Notes under the pieces: model-generated
Told to the model about the DNA's origin: nothing
What the model saw: the letters and a program-made list of their open reading frames with translations, nothing else
The model's database searches: none
Assembly (NCBI GenBank): GCA_022823775.1
Contig: JAJEHI010000111.1
Coordinates: 1 to 47,532 of the forward strand
From: Defluviicoccus sp.
GTDB lineage: Bacteria; Pseudomonadota; Alphaproteobacteria; MPNO01
DNA: 47,532 nt
Direction of reading: 5' to 3'
Made by a program: the position numbers and the translations under genes
Shown: one piece after another, positions 22,063 to 31,139 of the stretch
Position numbering within the stretch: the first letter of the stretch is position 1
Layout: every line of letters starts with the position of its first letter

Positions 22063-23181
22063 ATGACCGCGAGGACGAGCCCGCCCTTCCGTGCCGACCA
22101 TGTCGGCAGCCTGCTGCGACCCCCGGCGCTGCTGGAGGCCCGCGCCGCGCATGGCAGCGGCGATATCGACGACGCGGGTCTGCGCGCGGTCGAGGACGAC
22201 TGCATCGCCGATGTCGTCCGGATGCAGGAGGGGGCGGGGCTCCAGGGGATCACCGACGGCGAGTTCCGGCGAACCTTCTGGCATCTCGACTTCCTGCGAC
22301 AGATCGACGGGGTGACGGTCACGGAGGGGAATTTCGTCGCCCGGTTCCGCAAGGACGACGGCTCGGAGGTGGGCTTCAGGCCCCCGACCATGACCGTGAC
22401 GAAGCGCCTCGGACATGTGCGCGACATCCAGGCGAGGGACTTCGAATTTCTCGCCTCGGTGGCGGGCCGCACCCCCAAGGTCTGCATCCCGTCCCCCTCG
22501 ATGCTGCATTTCCGGGGCGGGCGCAAGGCGATCGACGAGACCGCCTATCCCGACATGGATGCGTTCTACGAAGACCTCGCCCGCGTCTATAACGAGGAGA
22601 TCATGGCGCTGGCGGCGCTCGGGCTGCGCTATCTGCAGCTCGACGACACCAACTTCGCCTATCTGTGCGACGACGGGATCCGCGAGGCGACCCGCGCTCT
22701 GGGCGAAGATCCGGACGAGCTGCCGCACACCTATTGCAGGCTGCTCAACGCGGCGCTCGCCGGGCGGCCGGACGACATGGCGGTCACCGTCCATATGTGC
22801 CGCGGCAACCACCAGAGCGCCTGGGTGGCGCAGGGCGGCTACGAACCGGTCGCCGACATCCTGTTCAACGAGCTCGACGTGGACGGGTTCTTCATGGAGT
22901 ACGACGACGACCGGTCGGGCGATTTCGCGCCGCTCCGTTTCCTGCCCCCGGGGAAGACCGTGGTGCTCGGGATCGTCACTTCGAAGCACGCGAGGCTGGA
23001 ACCCGCCGACGACGTGAAGCGCCGGATCGACGAGGCGGCGGGGTTCGCGCCCCTCGAACAGCTCGCCCTCAGCCCCCAGTGCGGCTTTTCGTCGACCGTG
23101 GACGGCAACGATCTGACCGTCGACGACCAGCTCGCCAAGCTGCGGCGGGTCGTCGAAGTGGCGGAAGACGTGTGGGGATAG
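22063..23181 (+). CDS. MetE-like cobalamin-independent methionine synthase C-terminal domain protein
   Basis: A 372-residue single-domain homologue of the catalytic half of MetE (the YxjG/YxjH group), predicted to use a methyl donor to alkylate a thiol at zinc. Zinc ligands are visible: His244 and Cys246 in HMCRGN, Glu279 in FFMEYD and Cys340 in LSPQCGFSS. N-terminal FRADHVGSLLRP and QGITDGEFRR are typical. It lacks the N-terminal folate-binding half of full MetE, so the methyl donor is uncertain; some such proteins act on other thiols or sulfonates. The ATG at 22063 has GGAG about 9 nt upstream. It stands alone, after the transposase remnant. Confidence 0.85.
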   Translation: MTARTSPPFRADHVGSLLRPPALLEARAAHGSGDIDDAGLRAVEDDCIADVVRMQEGAGLQGITDGEFRRTFWHLDFLRQIDGVTVTEGNFVARFRKDDGSEVGFRPPTMTVTKRLGHVRDIQARDFEFLASVAGRTPKVCIPSPSMLHFRGGRKAIDETAYPDMDAFYEDLARVYNEEIMALAALGLRYLQLDDTNFAYLCDDGIREATRALGEDPDELPHTYCRLLNAALAGRPDDMAVTVHMCRGNHQSAWVAQGGYEPVADILFNELDVDGFFMEYDDDRSGDFAPLRFLPPGKTVVLGIVTSKHARLEPADDVKRRIDEAAGFAPLEQLALSPQCGFSSTVDGNDLTVDDQLAKLRRVVEVAEDVWG

Positions 23182-23220
23182 CGGGAAGGTTGCCGGGCCT
23201 GCGGTGCCGCGTCTCCGGTC

Positions 23221-23679
23221 TCAGGACAACCGCACCTTCTCGCCCAGCTCCGGACAGTCCTCGTCCACGCGAAGGCCGCAGGCGCGAATCCCGTGGACCG
23301 CGAGCTCGTCGTCCCGTTCCTGGCTGTCCCCGGTGACGCCGACCGCGCCGATCACCTCGCCGTCGGCGTTGCGGATCAGCCGGCCGCCGCCTTCCGGAAA
23401 CACGCGGTCGCCGGACGCCTTGACGACATAGTCCATGAAAAGCGGCCGCTCCTCCGCCCGGAGTCTCACCAGGCTGGAAGACCGTCCGAGCGCCAGAGCC
23501 GCGTAGGCCTTTCCGTAGGCCATCTCGAAGCGCAGCATCGAGGCGTGATCCTCTTTCTGGAACGCCTTGACGACGGCGCCGGGCTCGACCACCACGGCGG
23601 CAAGCGGCCTGCAACCGAGGCGCCGCCCCTCGGCGAGTATTTCGGAAATGATGCGGTTGGCCCGGTCGAGCGCGATCAC
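23221..23679 (-). CDS. GlcG/HbpS family protein (DUF336)
   Basis: A 152-residue protein of the GlcG/HbpS (heme-degrading domain, DUF336) family. Landmarks are PLAAVVVEPGAVVKAFQKED, a helix with MAYGKAYAALALG, and the closing GGGRLIRNADGEVIGAVGVTG typical of the family, followed by DDELAVHGI. Members accompany glycolate, diol and hydroxyacid catabolism, but their biochemical role is often unclear. The GTG at 23679 overlaps the stop of the dehydrogenase gene (GTGA), so the two are translationally coupled. Confidence 0.85.
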   Translation of the reverse strand: MIALDRANRIISEILAEGRRLGCRPLAAVVVEPGAVVKAFQKEDHASMLRFEMAYGKAYAALALGRSSSLVRLRAEERPLFMDYVVKASGDRVFPEGGGRLIRNADGEVIGAVGVTGDSQERDDELAVHGIRACGLRVDEDCPELGEKVRLS

Positions 23680-24587
23680 GACGCTCGAGCTCCGTCCGCC
23701 TCTTCGCCCAGCGCGAGGCGGCGGAGCGCCGCCCCGACATTCACCACGTCCTCGCCGCCGTAACCCATCAGCGTCGCGAGCTGGTAGATCTCGCGGGTCG
23801 CGTTGGAGAGCAGCGACGGCGATTTCGTGTCGGCGGCCAGCTTGGCGAACAGCGAGACGTCCTTGAGCGCGACCTCGGTCGCGAAGAAAGGTCCGTCCTC
23901 GCCGGTGATCATCCGCTGGGACAGCGCGCCCAGAGCCGCGCTGTTCGACGTGCTGTTGGAGAGCACGTCGAGCAGCCGGTCGAGATCGACCCCGAGCTTG
24001 GCCGCGAGCGCGAAGGTCTCGGCATACATCGCATGAATGCAGAGCCCGTTGACGTTGTTGAGAAGCTTGAAGATGTGGCCCGTCCCTACAGGGCCGCAAT
24101 GCACGAAACGCTCGGAAACCGCCTCGAAAGCGGGACGGCAGCGCTCGACGATCTCCTCGGGGCCGCCGACCAGAAGCACAATCTGGCCCTCCCAGGCGTG
24201 ATGCTCCATGCGCAGCATCGGCGCGTCGATGACGTGCACGGAACGCGCTTCGGCCTCGGCGGCCAGCTCGCGGGTTACCGCGGGATCGCCGGTCGAGAAG
24301 TCGATCAGCACCGAACCCTCGCGCGCGTTGGCGATCAGCCCGTCCGGGCCCTGGTACACGGCCCTGACCGCATCGATGCTCTGCAAGCAGGTGCCGATCG
24401 TCCCGGTCGCCTCGCATAGCCCGGCGAGCCCGTTCGCCGGCTTCGCGCCCATGCCGACGGCGCGATCGACGGCCGCCGCGTCGATGTCGTGGACCGAGAG
24501 CGCGAACCCCTGTCTCAACAGGTTGCGCGCGAGCCCCTTGCCCATGATTCCCGCGCCGACCAGCCCGAAACTGCGTTCCACCGTCAT
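23676..24587 (-). CDS. NAD(P)-dependent beta-hydroxyacid dehydrogenase (3-hydroxyisobutyrate dehydrogenase family)
   Basis: A 303-residue two-domain dehydrogenase. The Rossmann motif is LVGAGIMGKG (9-18), the substrate motif is VIDAPM (119-124, in place of DAPVSGG), and the catalytic lysine is Lys174 in GPVGTGHIFKLLNNVN. The KDVSLFAKLA stretch near the C-terminus is the usual cofactor/substrate motif. The altered substrate motif suggests something other than 3-hydroxyisobutyrate or tartronate semialdehyde. It overlaps the DUF336 gene by 4 bp and lies 11 bp after the gcvPB stop on the same strand, so it may be read through from the gcv operon. Confidence 0.88.
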   Translation of the reverse strand: MTVERSFGLVGAGIMGKGLARNLLRQGFALSVHDIDAAAVDRAVGMGAKPANGLAGLCEATGTIGTCLQSIDAVRAVYQGPDGLIANAREGSVLIDFSTGDPAVTRELAAEAEARSVHVIDAPMLRMEHHAWEGQIVLLVGGPEEIVERCRPAFEAVSERFVHCGPVGTGHIFKLLNNVNGLCIHAMYAETFALAAKLGVDLDRLLDVLSNSTSNSAALGALSQRMITGEDGPFFATEVALKDVSLFAKLAADTKSPSLLSNATREIYQLATLMGYGGEDVVNVGAALRRLALGEEADGARAS

Positions 24588-24598
24588 TCCCCCAGCGA

Positions 24599-26107
24599 TT
24601 ACTCGGCGGCCCGATCTTCCGCCGCCGGCGGGCGCCAGCGCAAGACCGGGCGGCGCGCGGCCGCGGTCTCGTCGAAACGGCGGCGCGGCGCATCCACGGG
24701 CGCGGCATGGAACTCGTCGGGTTTGCCCGCCAGCGCCCGCTCGACGATGCGCCGCAGCGTCGCGATCAGATGGTCGAGGCTTTCCTTCGACTCCGTCTCG
24801 GTGGGTTCCAGGAGCAACGCGCCATGGACCACCAGCGGGAAGTAAATCGTCGCGGGATGGTATCCCTCGTCGATCATCGCCTTGGCGAGGTCGAGCGTGG
24901 TGACGCCGGTGTCCTTGAGGAACGCGTCGTCGAACAGGACCTCGTGCATGCAGGGACCTTCATAGGGAAGGCTCATCAGGTCGGCGAGCCCGGCTGAGAC
25001 GTAGTTGGCGTTCAGCACCGCGTCGGACGACGCCTGCCGCAGGCCGTCGATGCCGTGGCTTAGAATGTAGGCGAGCGCGCGGACGAACATTCCCATCTGG
25101 CCGTGGAAACCCTTGACCCGCCCGAACGCGGTGCCCGAAGCGTCGCTTTCGACAAGTCGCAGCCCGTCCGGCCCCTCGGCCACATAGGGGACCGGCGCGA
25201 AGGGAACGAGCGCTTCGCAGAGCGCGATGGGACCGCTGCCCGGCCCGCCTCCGCCATGCGGCGTCGAGAACGTCTTGTGCAGGTTGAGATGCATGCAGTC
25301 GATGCCGAGGTCGCCCGGCCTCACCCGGCCGACGATTGCGTTGAAATTGGCGCCGTCGCAGTAGAAATAGGCGCCCGCCTCGTGGACCGCCTCGGCCTGG
25401 TCCAGGATCTCGTCCTCGAACAGGCCGCACGTGTTGGGGTTGGTCAGCATGAAGGCCGCGACATCGTCGTCCAGCGCCGCTTTGAGCGCCCCCAGATCGA
25501 CCCGTCCGCGTGCGTTCAACGGCACCGCGGCGACCTCGTAGCCGCACATCGCGGCGCTCGCCGGGTTGGTGCCGTGCGCGGAATCGGGCACCAGCACGCG
25601 CTTTCGGGCATCGCCCGCCGCCTCGTGCGCCGAGCGGATCGTCATCAGCCCGGTCCATTCGCCATGCGCCCCGGCGGCGGGGGACAGCGCGATCGCGGGC
25701 ATCCCGGTAAGGGCCTTGAGCCAGTCCGACAGCCGCTCCATCAGCGCAAGCGCTCCCTGCACGGTGGATTCCGGCTGGAGCGGATGGATGTCTCCGAACC
25801 CCGGCAGGCGCGCGAGCTTCTCGTTCAGCCGGGGGTTGTGCTTCATCGTGCACGAGCCCAGCGGGTAAAGCCCGGTATCGATCGCGTAGTTCTTCTGGCT
25901 GAGCCGGGTGAAGTGGCGCACGATTTGGGGCTCGGAGAGGCCGGGCAGGCCGATGGGCGTCTTCCGGGCCAGCCCGCCGAGACGGTCCTTTATCTTCGGC
26001 ACGTCGGGGAGATCGACGCCGGTTTTGCCCTCGGCGCCCTGTTCGAAGATCAACGGCTCTTCGAAGCGAAGTCCGCGATGGCGGATCGCGCCCGTCCCGG
26101 CGCTCAT
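24599..26107 (-). CDS. gcvPB: Glycine dehydrogenase (decarboxylating) subunit 2
   Basis: A 502-residue PLP subunit of the split P-protein, which decarboxylates glycine and passes aminomethyl to lipoyl-GcvH. The PLP-binding lysine is Lys278 in [20 protein letters not shown]. Other landmarks are [35 protein letters not shown] and [10 protein letters not shown]. The ATG at 26107 overlaps the gcvPA stop (ATGA). The C-terminal [15 protein letters not shown] is usual for this subunit. Fourth gene of the gcvT-H-PA-PB operon under the glycine riboswitch. Confidence 0.96.
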   Translation of the reverse strand: MSAGTGAIRHRGLRFEEPLIFEQGAEGKTGVDLPDVPKIKDRLGGLARKTPIGLPGLSEPQIVRHFTRLSQKNYAIDTGLYPLGSCTMKHNPRLNEKLARLPGFGDIHPLQPESTVQGALALMERLSDWLKALTGMPAIALSPAAGAHGEWTGLMTIRSAHEAAGDARKRVLVPDSAHGTNPASAAMCGYEVAAVPLNARGRVDLGALKAALDDDVAAFMLTNPNTCGLFEDEILDQAEAVHEAGAYFYCDGANFNAIVGRVRPGDLGIDCMHLNLHKTFSTPHGGGGPGSGPIALCEALVPFAPVPYVAEGPDGLRLVESDASGTAFGRVKGFHGQMGMFVRALAYILSHGIDGLRQASSDAVLNANYVSAGLADLMSLPYEGPCMHEVLFDDAFLKDTGVTTLDLAKAMIDEGYHPATIYFPLVVHGALLLEPTETESKESLDHLIATLRRIVERALAGKPDEFHAAPVDAPRRRFDETAAARRPVLRWRPPAAEDRAAE

Positions 26108-27447
26108 CGGAGAGCCTCCCGGAGAGCGGCTTCGAGGGCCGCGATATCTCCCTCGTCCGTGGTCTCGGTCGCGGCGACCAGCAGGAACGGCGCCGCCTCC
26201 GGCTCGCCGGGCAGGAGTCGGGAAACCGGGACGCCGGCGAGCACGCCGCGACCCGCGAGCTCGTCCACCACCTCGGCCGCGGGCCGGTCGAGACGCAGCG
26301 TGAACTCGTTGAAGAAACTGTCGTTCACGACTTCCGCCCCGGGGATCGAGTCGAGCCGGTCGGCGAGCATCGCGGCTTTCGCGTGGTTGAGGCGCGCGAG
26401 CCGGGAAAACCCTTCCTCGCCGAGCAGGCTCATGTGGATCGTGAAGGCGAGCGCGCACAGGCCGGAGTTGGTGCAGATGTTGCTGGTCGATTTCTCGCGG
26501 CGGATGTGCTGTTCGCGCGTCGCCAGGGTCAGGACCCAGCCGCGCTTGCCGTCGGCGTCGAGCGCTTCCCCCGCCAGCCGTCCGGGCATCTGCCGGACAT
26601 GACGCTCGCGGCAGGCGAACAGGCCGACATAGGGCCCGCCGAAGGTGAGCGGGTTGCCGATCGACTTGCCTTCCGCCGCGACGATGTCAGCGCCCATCTC
26701 CCCGGGCGATCGCAGCGCGCCGAGCGCCACGACTTCGGTCACCGCGACGATGAGCAGCGCGCCGGCGTCGCGGCACGCCTCGGACAGCGGCGCCAGATCG
26801 CGCACCCGGCCGAAGAAATCGGGGTACTGGACGACGACGCAGGCGGTCCCGGCGTCGATCCGGTCGACGAGCGATTCCGTGCCGTCGAAGTCCGGCGGCA
26901 GGCAGTCGAGCTCGGCGGAGAGGTACCTGAGACCTGTCTTCGTCACGTCGCGGTATTGCGGATGGAGCGCGCCGGACAGGACCACGCCCGCCCGCCTGGT
27001 AACCCTGAGCGCCATGTTGACGGCCTCGAGGCACGAGGTCGCGCCGTCGTACATCGAGGCATTGGCGACATCGAGCCCCGCGATCAGCGCGACCTGGGTC
27101 TGGAACTCGAACAGCGCCTGCAGCGTCCCCTGAGAAATCTCGGGCTGATAGGGCGTGTAGGAGGTGAGGAATTCGCCCCGCTGGATCAGCGCGTCCACGC
27201 TCGCGGGCACATGGTGGCGGTAGGCGCCCGCGCCGAGGAAGAACGGCACAGACCCCGCCGCGACGTTTCGCGCGGCGAGCGCGCCGAGCTCGCGCTCGAC
27301 CTCGATCTCCCCGGCGTGACGGGGCAGATCGAAATCGGGATCGCGGGCCGCCTCGGGCACGTCCCGGAACAGGCTGTCGACGGAGGGCGCGCCGATCGAG
27401 GCGAGCATCGCCCGGCGGTCGGCATCGGTCAGCGGCAAATAGCGCAT
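26104..27447 (-). CDS. gcvPA: Glycine dehydrogenase (decarboxylating) subunit 1
   Basis: A 447-residue N-terminal-half subunit of the split glycine decarboxylase. It begins [19 protein letters not shown] and carries [52 protein letters not shown] and [18 protein letters not shown]. It lacks the PLP lysine, which is in gcvPB, as expected. The ATG at 27447 has GGGAGG 8 nt upstream. It overlaps gcvPB by 4 bp and follows gcvH by 20 bp. Confidence 0.96.
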   Translation of the reverse strand: MRYLPLTDADRRAMLASIGAPSVDSLFRDVPEAARDPDFDLPRHAGEIEVERELGALAARNVAAGSVPFFLGAGAYRHHVPASVDALIQRGEFLTSYTPYQPEISQGTLQALFEFQTQVALIAGLDVANASMYDGATSCLEAVNMALRVTRRAGVVLSGALHPQYRDVTKTGLRYLSAELDCLPPDFDGTESLVDRIDAGTACVVVQYPDFFGRVRDLAPLSEACRDAGALLIVAVTEVVALGALRSPGEMGADIVAAEGKSIGNPLTFGGPYVGLFACRERHVRQMPGRLAGEALDADGKRGWVLTLATREQHIRREKSTSNICTNSGLCALAFTIHMSLLGEEGFSRLARLNHAKAAMLADRLDSIPGAEVVNDSFFNEFTLRLDRPAAEVVDELAGRGVLAGVPVSRLLPGEPEAAPFLLVAATETTDEGDIAALEAALREALR

Positions 27448-27467
27448 CGCTCGACCTCCCGCGCCGA

Positions 27468-27842
27468 TCAGAGGCCGGAGACGAAGCTGTCGTAGGCGGC
27501 TTCGTCCAGCAACGCCTCGACCTCCCCCGGATCGGCCATCCGCACCTTCATGAACCAGCCGCCGGCGGTGGGTTCCCGGTTGACCAGGCCCGGATCGTCG
27601 GCCAGGGGCTCGTTGACCTCGACCACCTCTCCGCTCACCGGGGCGTAGACCTCGCTCGCCGCCTTCACCGATTCGACGACGGCGGCCTCTTCGCCCTTCG
27701 CCACCGCGCGGCCCGGTTCGGGGAGTTCGACGAACACGACATCGCCGAGCTGATCCTGTGCGTAGTCCGATATCCCGATCACGGCGATATCGCCTTCCAC
27801 GCGCACCCACTCATGCTCCTCGCTGTATCTGAGTTCGGCCAT
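27468..27842 (-). CDS. gcvH: Glycine cleavage system H protein
   Basis: A 124-residue lipoyl carrier protein that shuttles the aminomethyl group between P, T and L proteins. The lipoylated residue is Lys60 in [19 protein letters not shown]; the start [18 protein letters not shown] and the late GGWFMKV are classic. The ATG at 27842 lies 4 bp after the gcvT stop and has GAGG about 9 nt upstream. Confidence 0.97.
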   Translation of the reverse strand: MAELRYSEEHEWVRVEGDIAVIGISDYAQDQLGDVVFVELPEPGRAVAKGEEAAVVESVKAASEVYAPVSGEVVEVNEPLADDPGLVNREPTAGGWFMKVRMADPGEVEALLDEAAYDSFVSGL

Positions 27843-27846
27843 CGTC

Positions 27847-28968
27847 TCACCCTCCCCTGCCCTTGAAATAGCGGTGCGGAACGAACGGCAGCTTCGCGAT
27901 CCGCGCCGGAAGCGGCCGGTCGCGGACGACGACCTCGACCGGCCGGTCGACATCGCTCGCCCCCGCGGCGACGTAACCCATGGCGACCGGCCCGCCGACG
28001 CTCGGTCCGAAGCCGCCGCTGGTGATCTCCCCGATAGCCTCGCCCCCGACTTCCCGGACCGTCGTGTGGGCACGGGCCGGCGCCCGGCCGTCTGGACGGA
28101 TCCCGACGCGGCGGCGCGGCGGACCCGAGGCGATCTGGTCGAGGATGATTCCGGCGCCGGGAAACCCGCCCTCCGATCGACGCCGCTTGCCGATCGTCCA
28201 GGCGAGCCCCGCCTCCACCGGCGTCGTGGTCCGGTCGATATCCTGTCCGTAGAGGCAGAGCCCCGCCTCCAGCCTCAGCGTGTCGCGCGCGCCGAGACCG
28301 GCCGGTTCGACCTCCGGCAGATCGAGCAGCATGCGGGCGATCCGCTCGGTTTCCCCGGATGGGATCGAGATTTCGAACCCGTCCTCGCCGGTATAACCGG
28401 ACCGCGTGACGGCCAGCCTGACGCCGTCGATCTCGAAGGGCGCGGCGGTCATGAAGGGAAGTGCGTCCGCGCCGGGAACCAGCGCCGCCAGAGCCAGGGC
28501 CGCCTTCGGGCCCTGGAGCGCCACCAGCCCGCGGTCGAGCTCTTCCAGCACGCATCCCCCGGGCAGCGCCGCGCGGATATGCGCGATGTCGGCTTCCTTG
28601 CATGCCGCGTTGGCGACGACGAACAGATAGCCGCCTACATTGGTGACGATAAGATCGTCGAGAATGCCGCCCGCCTCGTCGGTCAGCATCGTGTAGCGCA
28701 TGCGGCCGGGAGCGAGCCCCGCGATATCGCCCGGCACCAGCGCCTCCAGCGCCAGCGCCCGGTCGTCGCCGCGGATTACGAGCTGGCCCATGTGCGAGAC
28801 ATCGAACAGCGAGGCCGCGCCTCGCGTGTGCAAATGCTCTTCGATGATGCCGCCGGCGTACTGGATCGGCATGTCGTATCCGGCGAACGGCGCCATCCTG
28901 GCGCCGAGTTCCCGGTGCAGGCCGGTCAGGGGAGTCGTCTTTGCCGCCGCGGTTTCGGGGTCGCTCAT
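27847..28968 (-). CDS. gcvT: Aminomethyltransferase, glycine cleavage T protein
   Basis: A 373-residue folate-dependent aminomethyltransferase. N-terminal MAPFAGYDMPIQY, FDVSHMGQL, YTMLTDEAGGILDDLIV, the RSGYTGEDGFEI block, ARDTLRLEAGLCLYGQD and the C-terminal TSGGFGPSVGGPVAMGYV are all GcvT signatures. The ATG at 28968 has GGAGG 6 nt upstream. First gene after the tandem glycine riboswitch. Confidence 0.96.
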   Translation of the reverse strand: MSDPETAAAKTTPLTGLHRELGARMAPFAGYDMPIQYAGGIIEEHLHTRGAASLFDVSHMGQLVIRGDDRALALEALVPGDIAGLAPGRMRYTMLTDEAGGILDDLIVTNVGGYLFVVANAACKEADIAHIRAALPGGCVLEELDRGLVALQGPKAALALAALVPGADALPFMTAAPFEIDGVRLAVTRSGYTGEDGFEISIPSGETERIARMLLDLPEVEPAGLGARDTLRLEAGLCLYGQDIDRTTTPVEAGLAWTIGKRRRSEGGFPGAGIILDQIASGPPRRRVGIRPDGRAPARAHTTVREVGGEAIGEITSGGFGPSVGGPVAMGYVAAGASDVDRPVEVVVRDRPLPARIAKLPFVPHRYFKGRGG

Positions 28969-29015
28969 CGGGTCCTCCGGCAGACGGCACGCGCGCGCAA
29001 TGCGCCGCGCGCCCC

Positions 29016-29200
29016 CTCTGTCCGTGGACCTGAGAGATTCACGGAACCCGCCGGTTCCGCTTACCCCTTCGGTGGAGCCGCCGCCTTATCCGCGCGGCGG
29101 CCCGCTTTCCAGAGACACATCGACCTGCGGTCCGTTTGCCTGAGAGTTTCCGGGGCCCTTGCTCCTTCGGCGCCGGTGATGAACCGGACTCTCCCGCAGG
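29016..29200 (-). ncRNA. Tandem glycine riboswitch
   Basis: Two glycine aptamers in series on the minus strand. Aptamer 1 spans 29200-29124: P1 CCTGCGG/CCGCAGG, GGGAGAG, GCCGAAGGAGCAA and CTCTCAGGCAAACGGAC. Aptamer 2 spans 29114-29016: CTCTG/CAGAG P1, CACCGAAGGGGTAAGC and CTCTCAGGTCCACGGACAG. The GGAG/GAGAG, CCGAAGG and CTCTCAGG cores are diagnostic. It precedes gcvT and should turn the operon on when glycine is abundant. A GC-rich hairpin (GCGCGCG..GCGCGCGC, about 28990-29012) between aptamer 2 and the gcvT ribosome site is the probable expression platform. Confidence 0.94.
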
Positions 29201-29245
29201 CGTCTTCTGTGTAGCGCAGCGTCCGACCCAAGGCCGGACAGGTTT

Positions 29246-29274
29246 TATCTAATGGGTGGGCAATTCCGCGTCAA
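29246..29274 (-). promoter_or_regulatory. Promoter of the gcv operon
   Basis: Minus strand: -35 TTGACG (29274-29269), 17-nt spacer, -10 TAGATA (29251-29246). Transcription would start near 29238, some 38 nt before the first aptamer. The -35 overlaps the stop codon of the upstream lipoprotein gene. Confidence 0.65.
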
Positions 29275-29828
29275 CCGCCGGAACGGTTGAAGCGGAGCTG
29301 GTCGCGATCCAGCTGAAAGCCCATGAAGACGTTGAAGTCCGGCGCGCTCCGCTGTCCGGTCACCGGTATCTCGATGGCGATTTCGTCGCGATAGAGAACC
29401 CGGTTGGCTCCGCCCTCGAACTTCATTGCGACCGGGAACACCCGTTTGCCGCGCTCGGCGGGATGGAACTCGGGGATCGCGACGAAATAGGCGAAACGCC
29501 CCTCGCGGCTACGGTTCGCCGGACCGCGCTCGAGAACGAACTCGACCGTGAGGTCCAGTTCGACCCTGTCGTCCTCGACGGTGCATTCTCCGTCGAAATT
29601 GACCAGCCGGCCCGTGAGCACGACATCGGTCAGGTCCCGACCCGACCCTCGAACGAATTCCGTCAGCCTGTCGGCATATTCGAGGACCTGGACCCGGGGG
29701 CAGATCCTCTGGGCGAACCTGTCCTCGCCGCCGCAGGCATACAGCAACAGGGGTATCGACGCGGCGACCAGCGCCACGGCGATTCTGCGGCAGGCGGGCA
29801 AGGTAGAATTGCCCCGGGAACGCGTCAT
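29271..29828 (-). CDS. Putative lipoprotein of unknown function
   Basis: A 185-residue protein with a lipoprotein signal: basic start MTRSRGNSTLPACRR, hydrophobic core and lipobox LYAC (Cys at about 32), so it should be an acylated envelope protein. The mature part has RICPRVQVLEYADRLTEFVRG and a beta-rich region (VVLTGRLVNFDGECTVEDDR, VELDLTVEFVLERGP) ending FNVFMGFQLDRDQL. I do not recognise a characterised family, though it reads like a conserved protein. It lies 6 bp downstream of the CDGSH gene on the same strand and may share its transcript. Confidence 0.72.
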   Translation of the reverse strand: MTRSRGNSTLPACRRIAVALVAASIPLLLYACGGEDRFAQRICPRVQVLEYADRLTEFVRGSGRDLTDVVLTGRLVNFDGECTVEDDRVELDLTVEFVLERGPANRSREGRFAYFVAIPEFHPAERGKRVFPVAMKFEGGANRVLYRDEIAIEIPVTGQRSAPDFNVFMGFQLDRDQLRFNRSGG

Positions 29829-29834
29829 CCGCGC

Positions 29835-30074
29835 CTAGAGGTCGTTGTGGGTGCCGTCGCAGACCGGCTTGTTGGACGTGCTCTTGCAACCGCAGAACCA
29901 GATCGTCCGGTCCGCTTTCGCCTCGTACTGCATCGGCGCGAGGCCGGTGCCCTTGTGAGAGCCGTCGCAGAACGGCTGGGACTGGCTGCGACCGCAGGCG
30001 CACCACCAATATTCCTTGCCCGACTCGACGTCGATGCCGTAGGGCTCCTTCTGCGCGATAACCGGTTCCGCCAT
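29835..30074 (-). CDS. CDGSH iron-sulfur domain protein (two CDGSH motifs)
   Basis: A 79-residue protein with two CDGSH 2Fe-2S motifs: Cys25-x-Cys27, Cys36 and His40 in CACGRSQSQPFCDGSH, and Cys61-x-Cys63, Cys72 and His76 in CGCKSTSNKPVCDGTH. Each binds a 3Cys-1His cluster. Cytosolic; such small proteins are thought to act in redox or Fe-S handling. It is divergent from ispH, itself an Fe-S enzyme, 101 bp away. Confidence 0.93.
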   Translation of the reverse strand: MAEPVIAQKEPYGIDVESGKEYWWCACGRSQSQPFCDGSHKGTGLAPMQYEAKADRTIWFCGCKSTSNKPVCDGTHNDL

Positions 30075-30175
30075 GACCTAGGTTCCTATCCGAAAGCCGC
30101 TGTGGTATCTGATCGGCACTCTAGTGTTCCGTTCGCCGATCCTCAAGGCAGGGATCGGAACGAGGTCGGGAACCG

Positions 30176-31120
30176 ATGCAAAAGCCATCGCTCAAGATTC
30201 TGCTGGCCGGCCCGCGCGGCTTCTGCGCGGGCGTCGACCGCGCGATCAAGATCGTCGAGCTGGCACTCGAGAAATACGGTGCGCCGGTCTATGTCCGCCA
30301 CGAGATCGTCCACAACCGCTTCGTGGTCGAGGCGCTGGAGGAAAAAGGCGCGGTCTTCGTGGAAGAGCTGGAAGAAGTTCCGAACGGCGTTCCGGTCGTA
30401 TTCAGCGCCCACGGCGTCGCCAGGGCGGTGTTCTCGGAGGCGAACGAGCGCGAGCTGTTCTATCTCGATGCCACCTGCCCGCTGGTCACCAAGGTCCACG
30501 TCGATGCGCGCCGCCACGAGATCGAGGGCCGCCAGGTCATCCTGATCGGCCACGCGGGCCATCCGGAGGTGATCGGCACGATGGGCCAGCTTCCCGAGGG
30601 CAGGATGATTCTCGTCGAAACCGCGGAGCAGGCGCGAACCGTCGAGGTCGCGGATCCGGAACGGCTTTCCTACGTCACCCAGACCACGCTCTCGGTCGAC
30701 GAGACCGAATCGATCGTCGAGGTCCTGAAGCAGCGCTTCCCCGCCATCGAGCCGCCGCGCAAGGAGGACATCTGTTACGCGACCACCAACCGCCAGGCGG
30801 CGGTCAAGGCGATCGCGAGGCGCTGCGACGCGCTGGCCGTGATCGGCGCGCCCTACTCGTCCAACTCCAGGCGCCTCGCCGAGGTGGCCAGGGACGCGGG
30901 TTGCGACAAGGCGGTGCTGATCCAGCGCGCGCGCGAAATCGATCCGGACTGGCTGAACGGCGTCGGCACGCTCGGCCTGACCGCCGGCGCGTCCGCGCCC
31001 GAAATTCTGGTTCAGGAGCTGATCGATCGTTGCCGGACGCTGTTCGACGTGACGGTCGAAGAGGTTTCGCTGATCGAGGAGTCGGTCGAGTTCAGCCTGC
31101 CGCGGGCGCTTACGGCCTGA
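30176..31120 (+). CDS. ispH: 4-hydroxy-3-methylbut-2-enyl diphosphate reductase
   Basis: A 314-residue IspH (LytB), the 4Fe-4S enzyme of the last step of the MEP isoprenoid pathway. The three cluster cysteines are Cys17 (RGFCAGV), Cys101 (ATCPLV) and Cys200 ([10 protein letters not shown]); the catalytic Glu131 is in [10 protein letters not shown] and the substrate histidines are in HEIVHNRFV and FSAHGV. Length is normal. It heads the ispH-thrB-rnhA gene string, a common alphaproteobacterial arrangement, and ends 19 bp before thrB. Confidence 0.97.
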   Translation: MQKPSLKILLAGPRGFCAGVDRAIKIVELALEKYGAPVYVRHEIVHNRFVVEALEEKGAVFVEELEEVPNGVPVVFSAHGVARAVFSEANERELFYLDATCPLVTKVHVDARRHEIEGRQVILIGHAGHPEVIGTMGQLPEGRMILVETAEQARTVEVADPERLSYVTQTTLSVDETESIVEVLKQRFPAIEPPRKEDICYATTNRQAAVKAIARRCDALAVIGAPYSSNSRRLAEVARDAGCDKAVLIQRAREIDPDWLNGVGTLGLTAGASAPEILVQELIDRCRTLFDVTVEEVSLIEESVEFSLPRALTA

Positions 31121-31139
31121 CCCGGACGCCGACCCCGAA

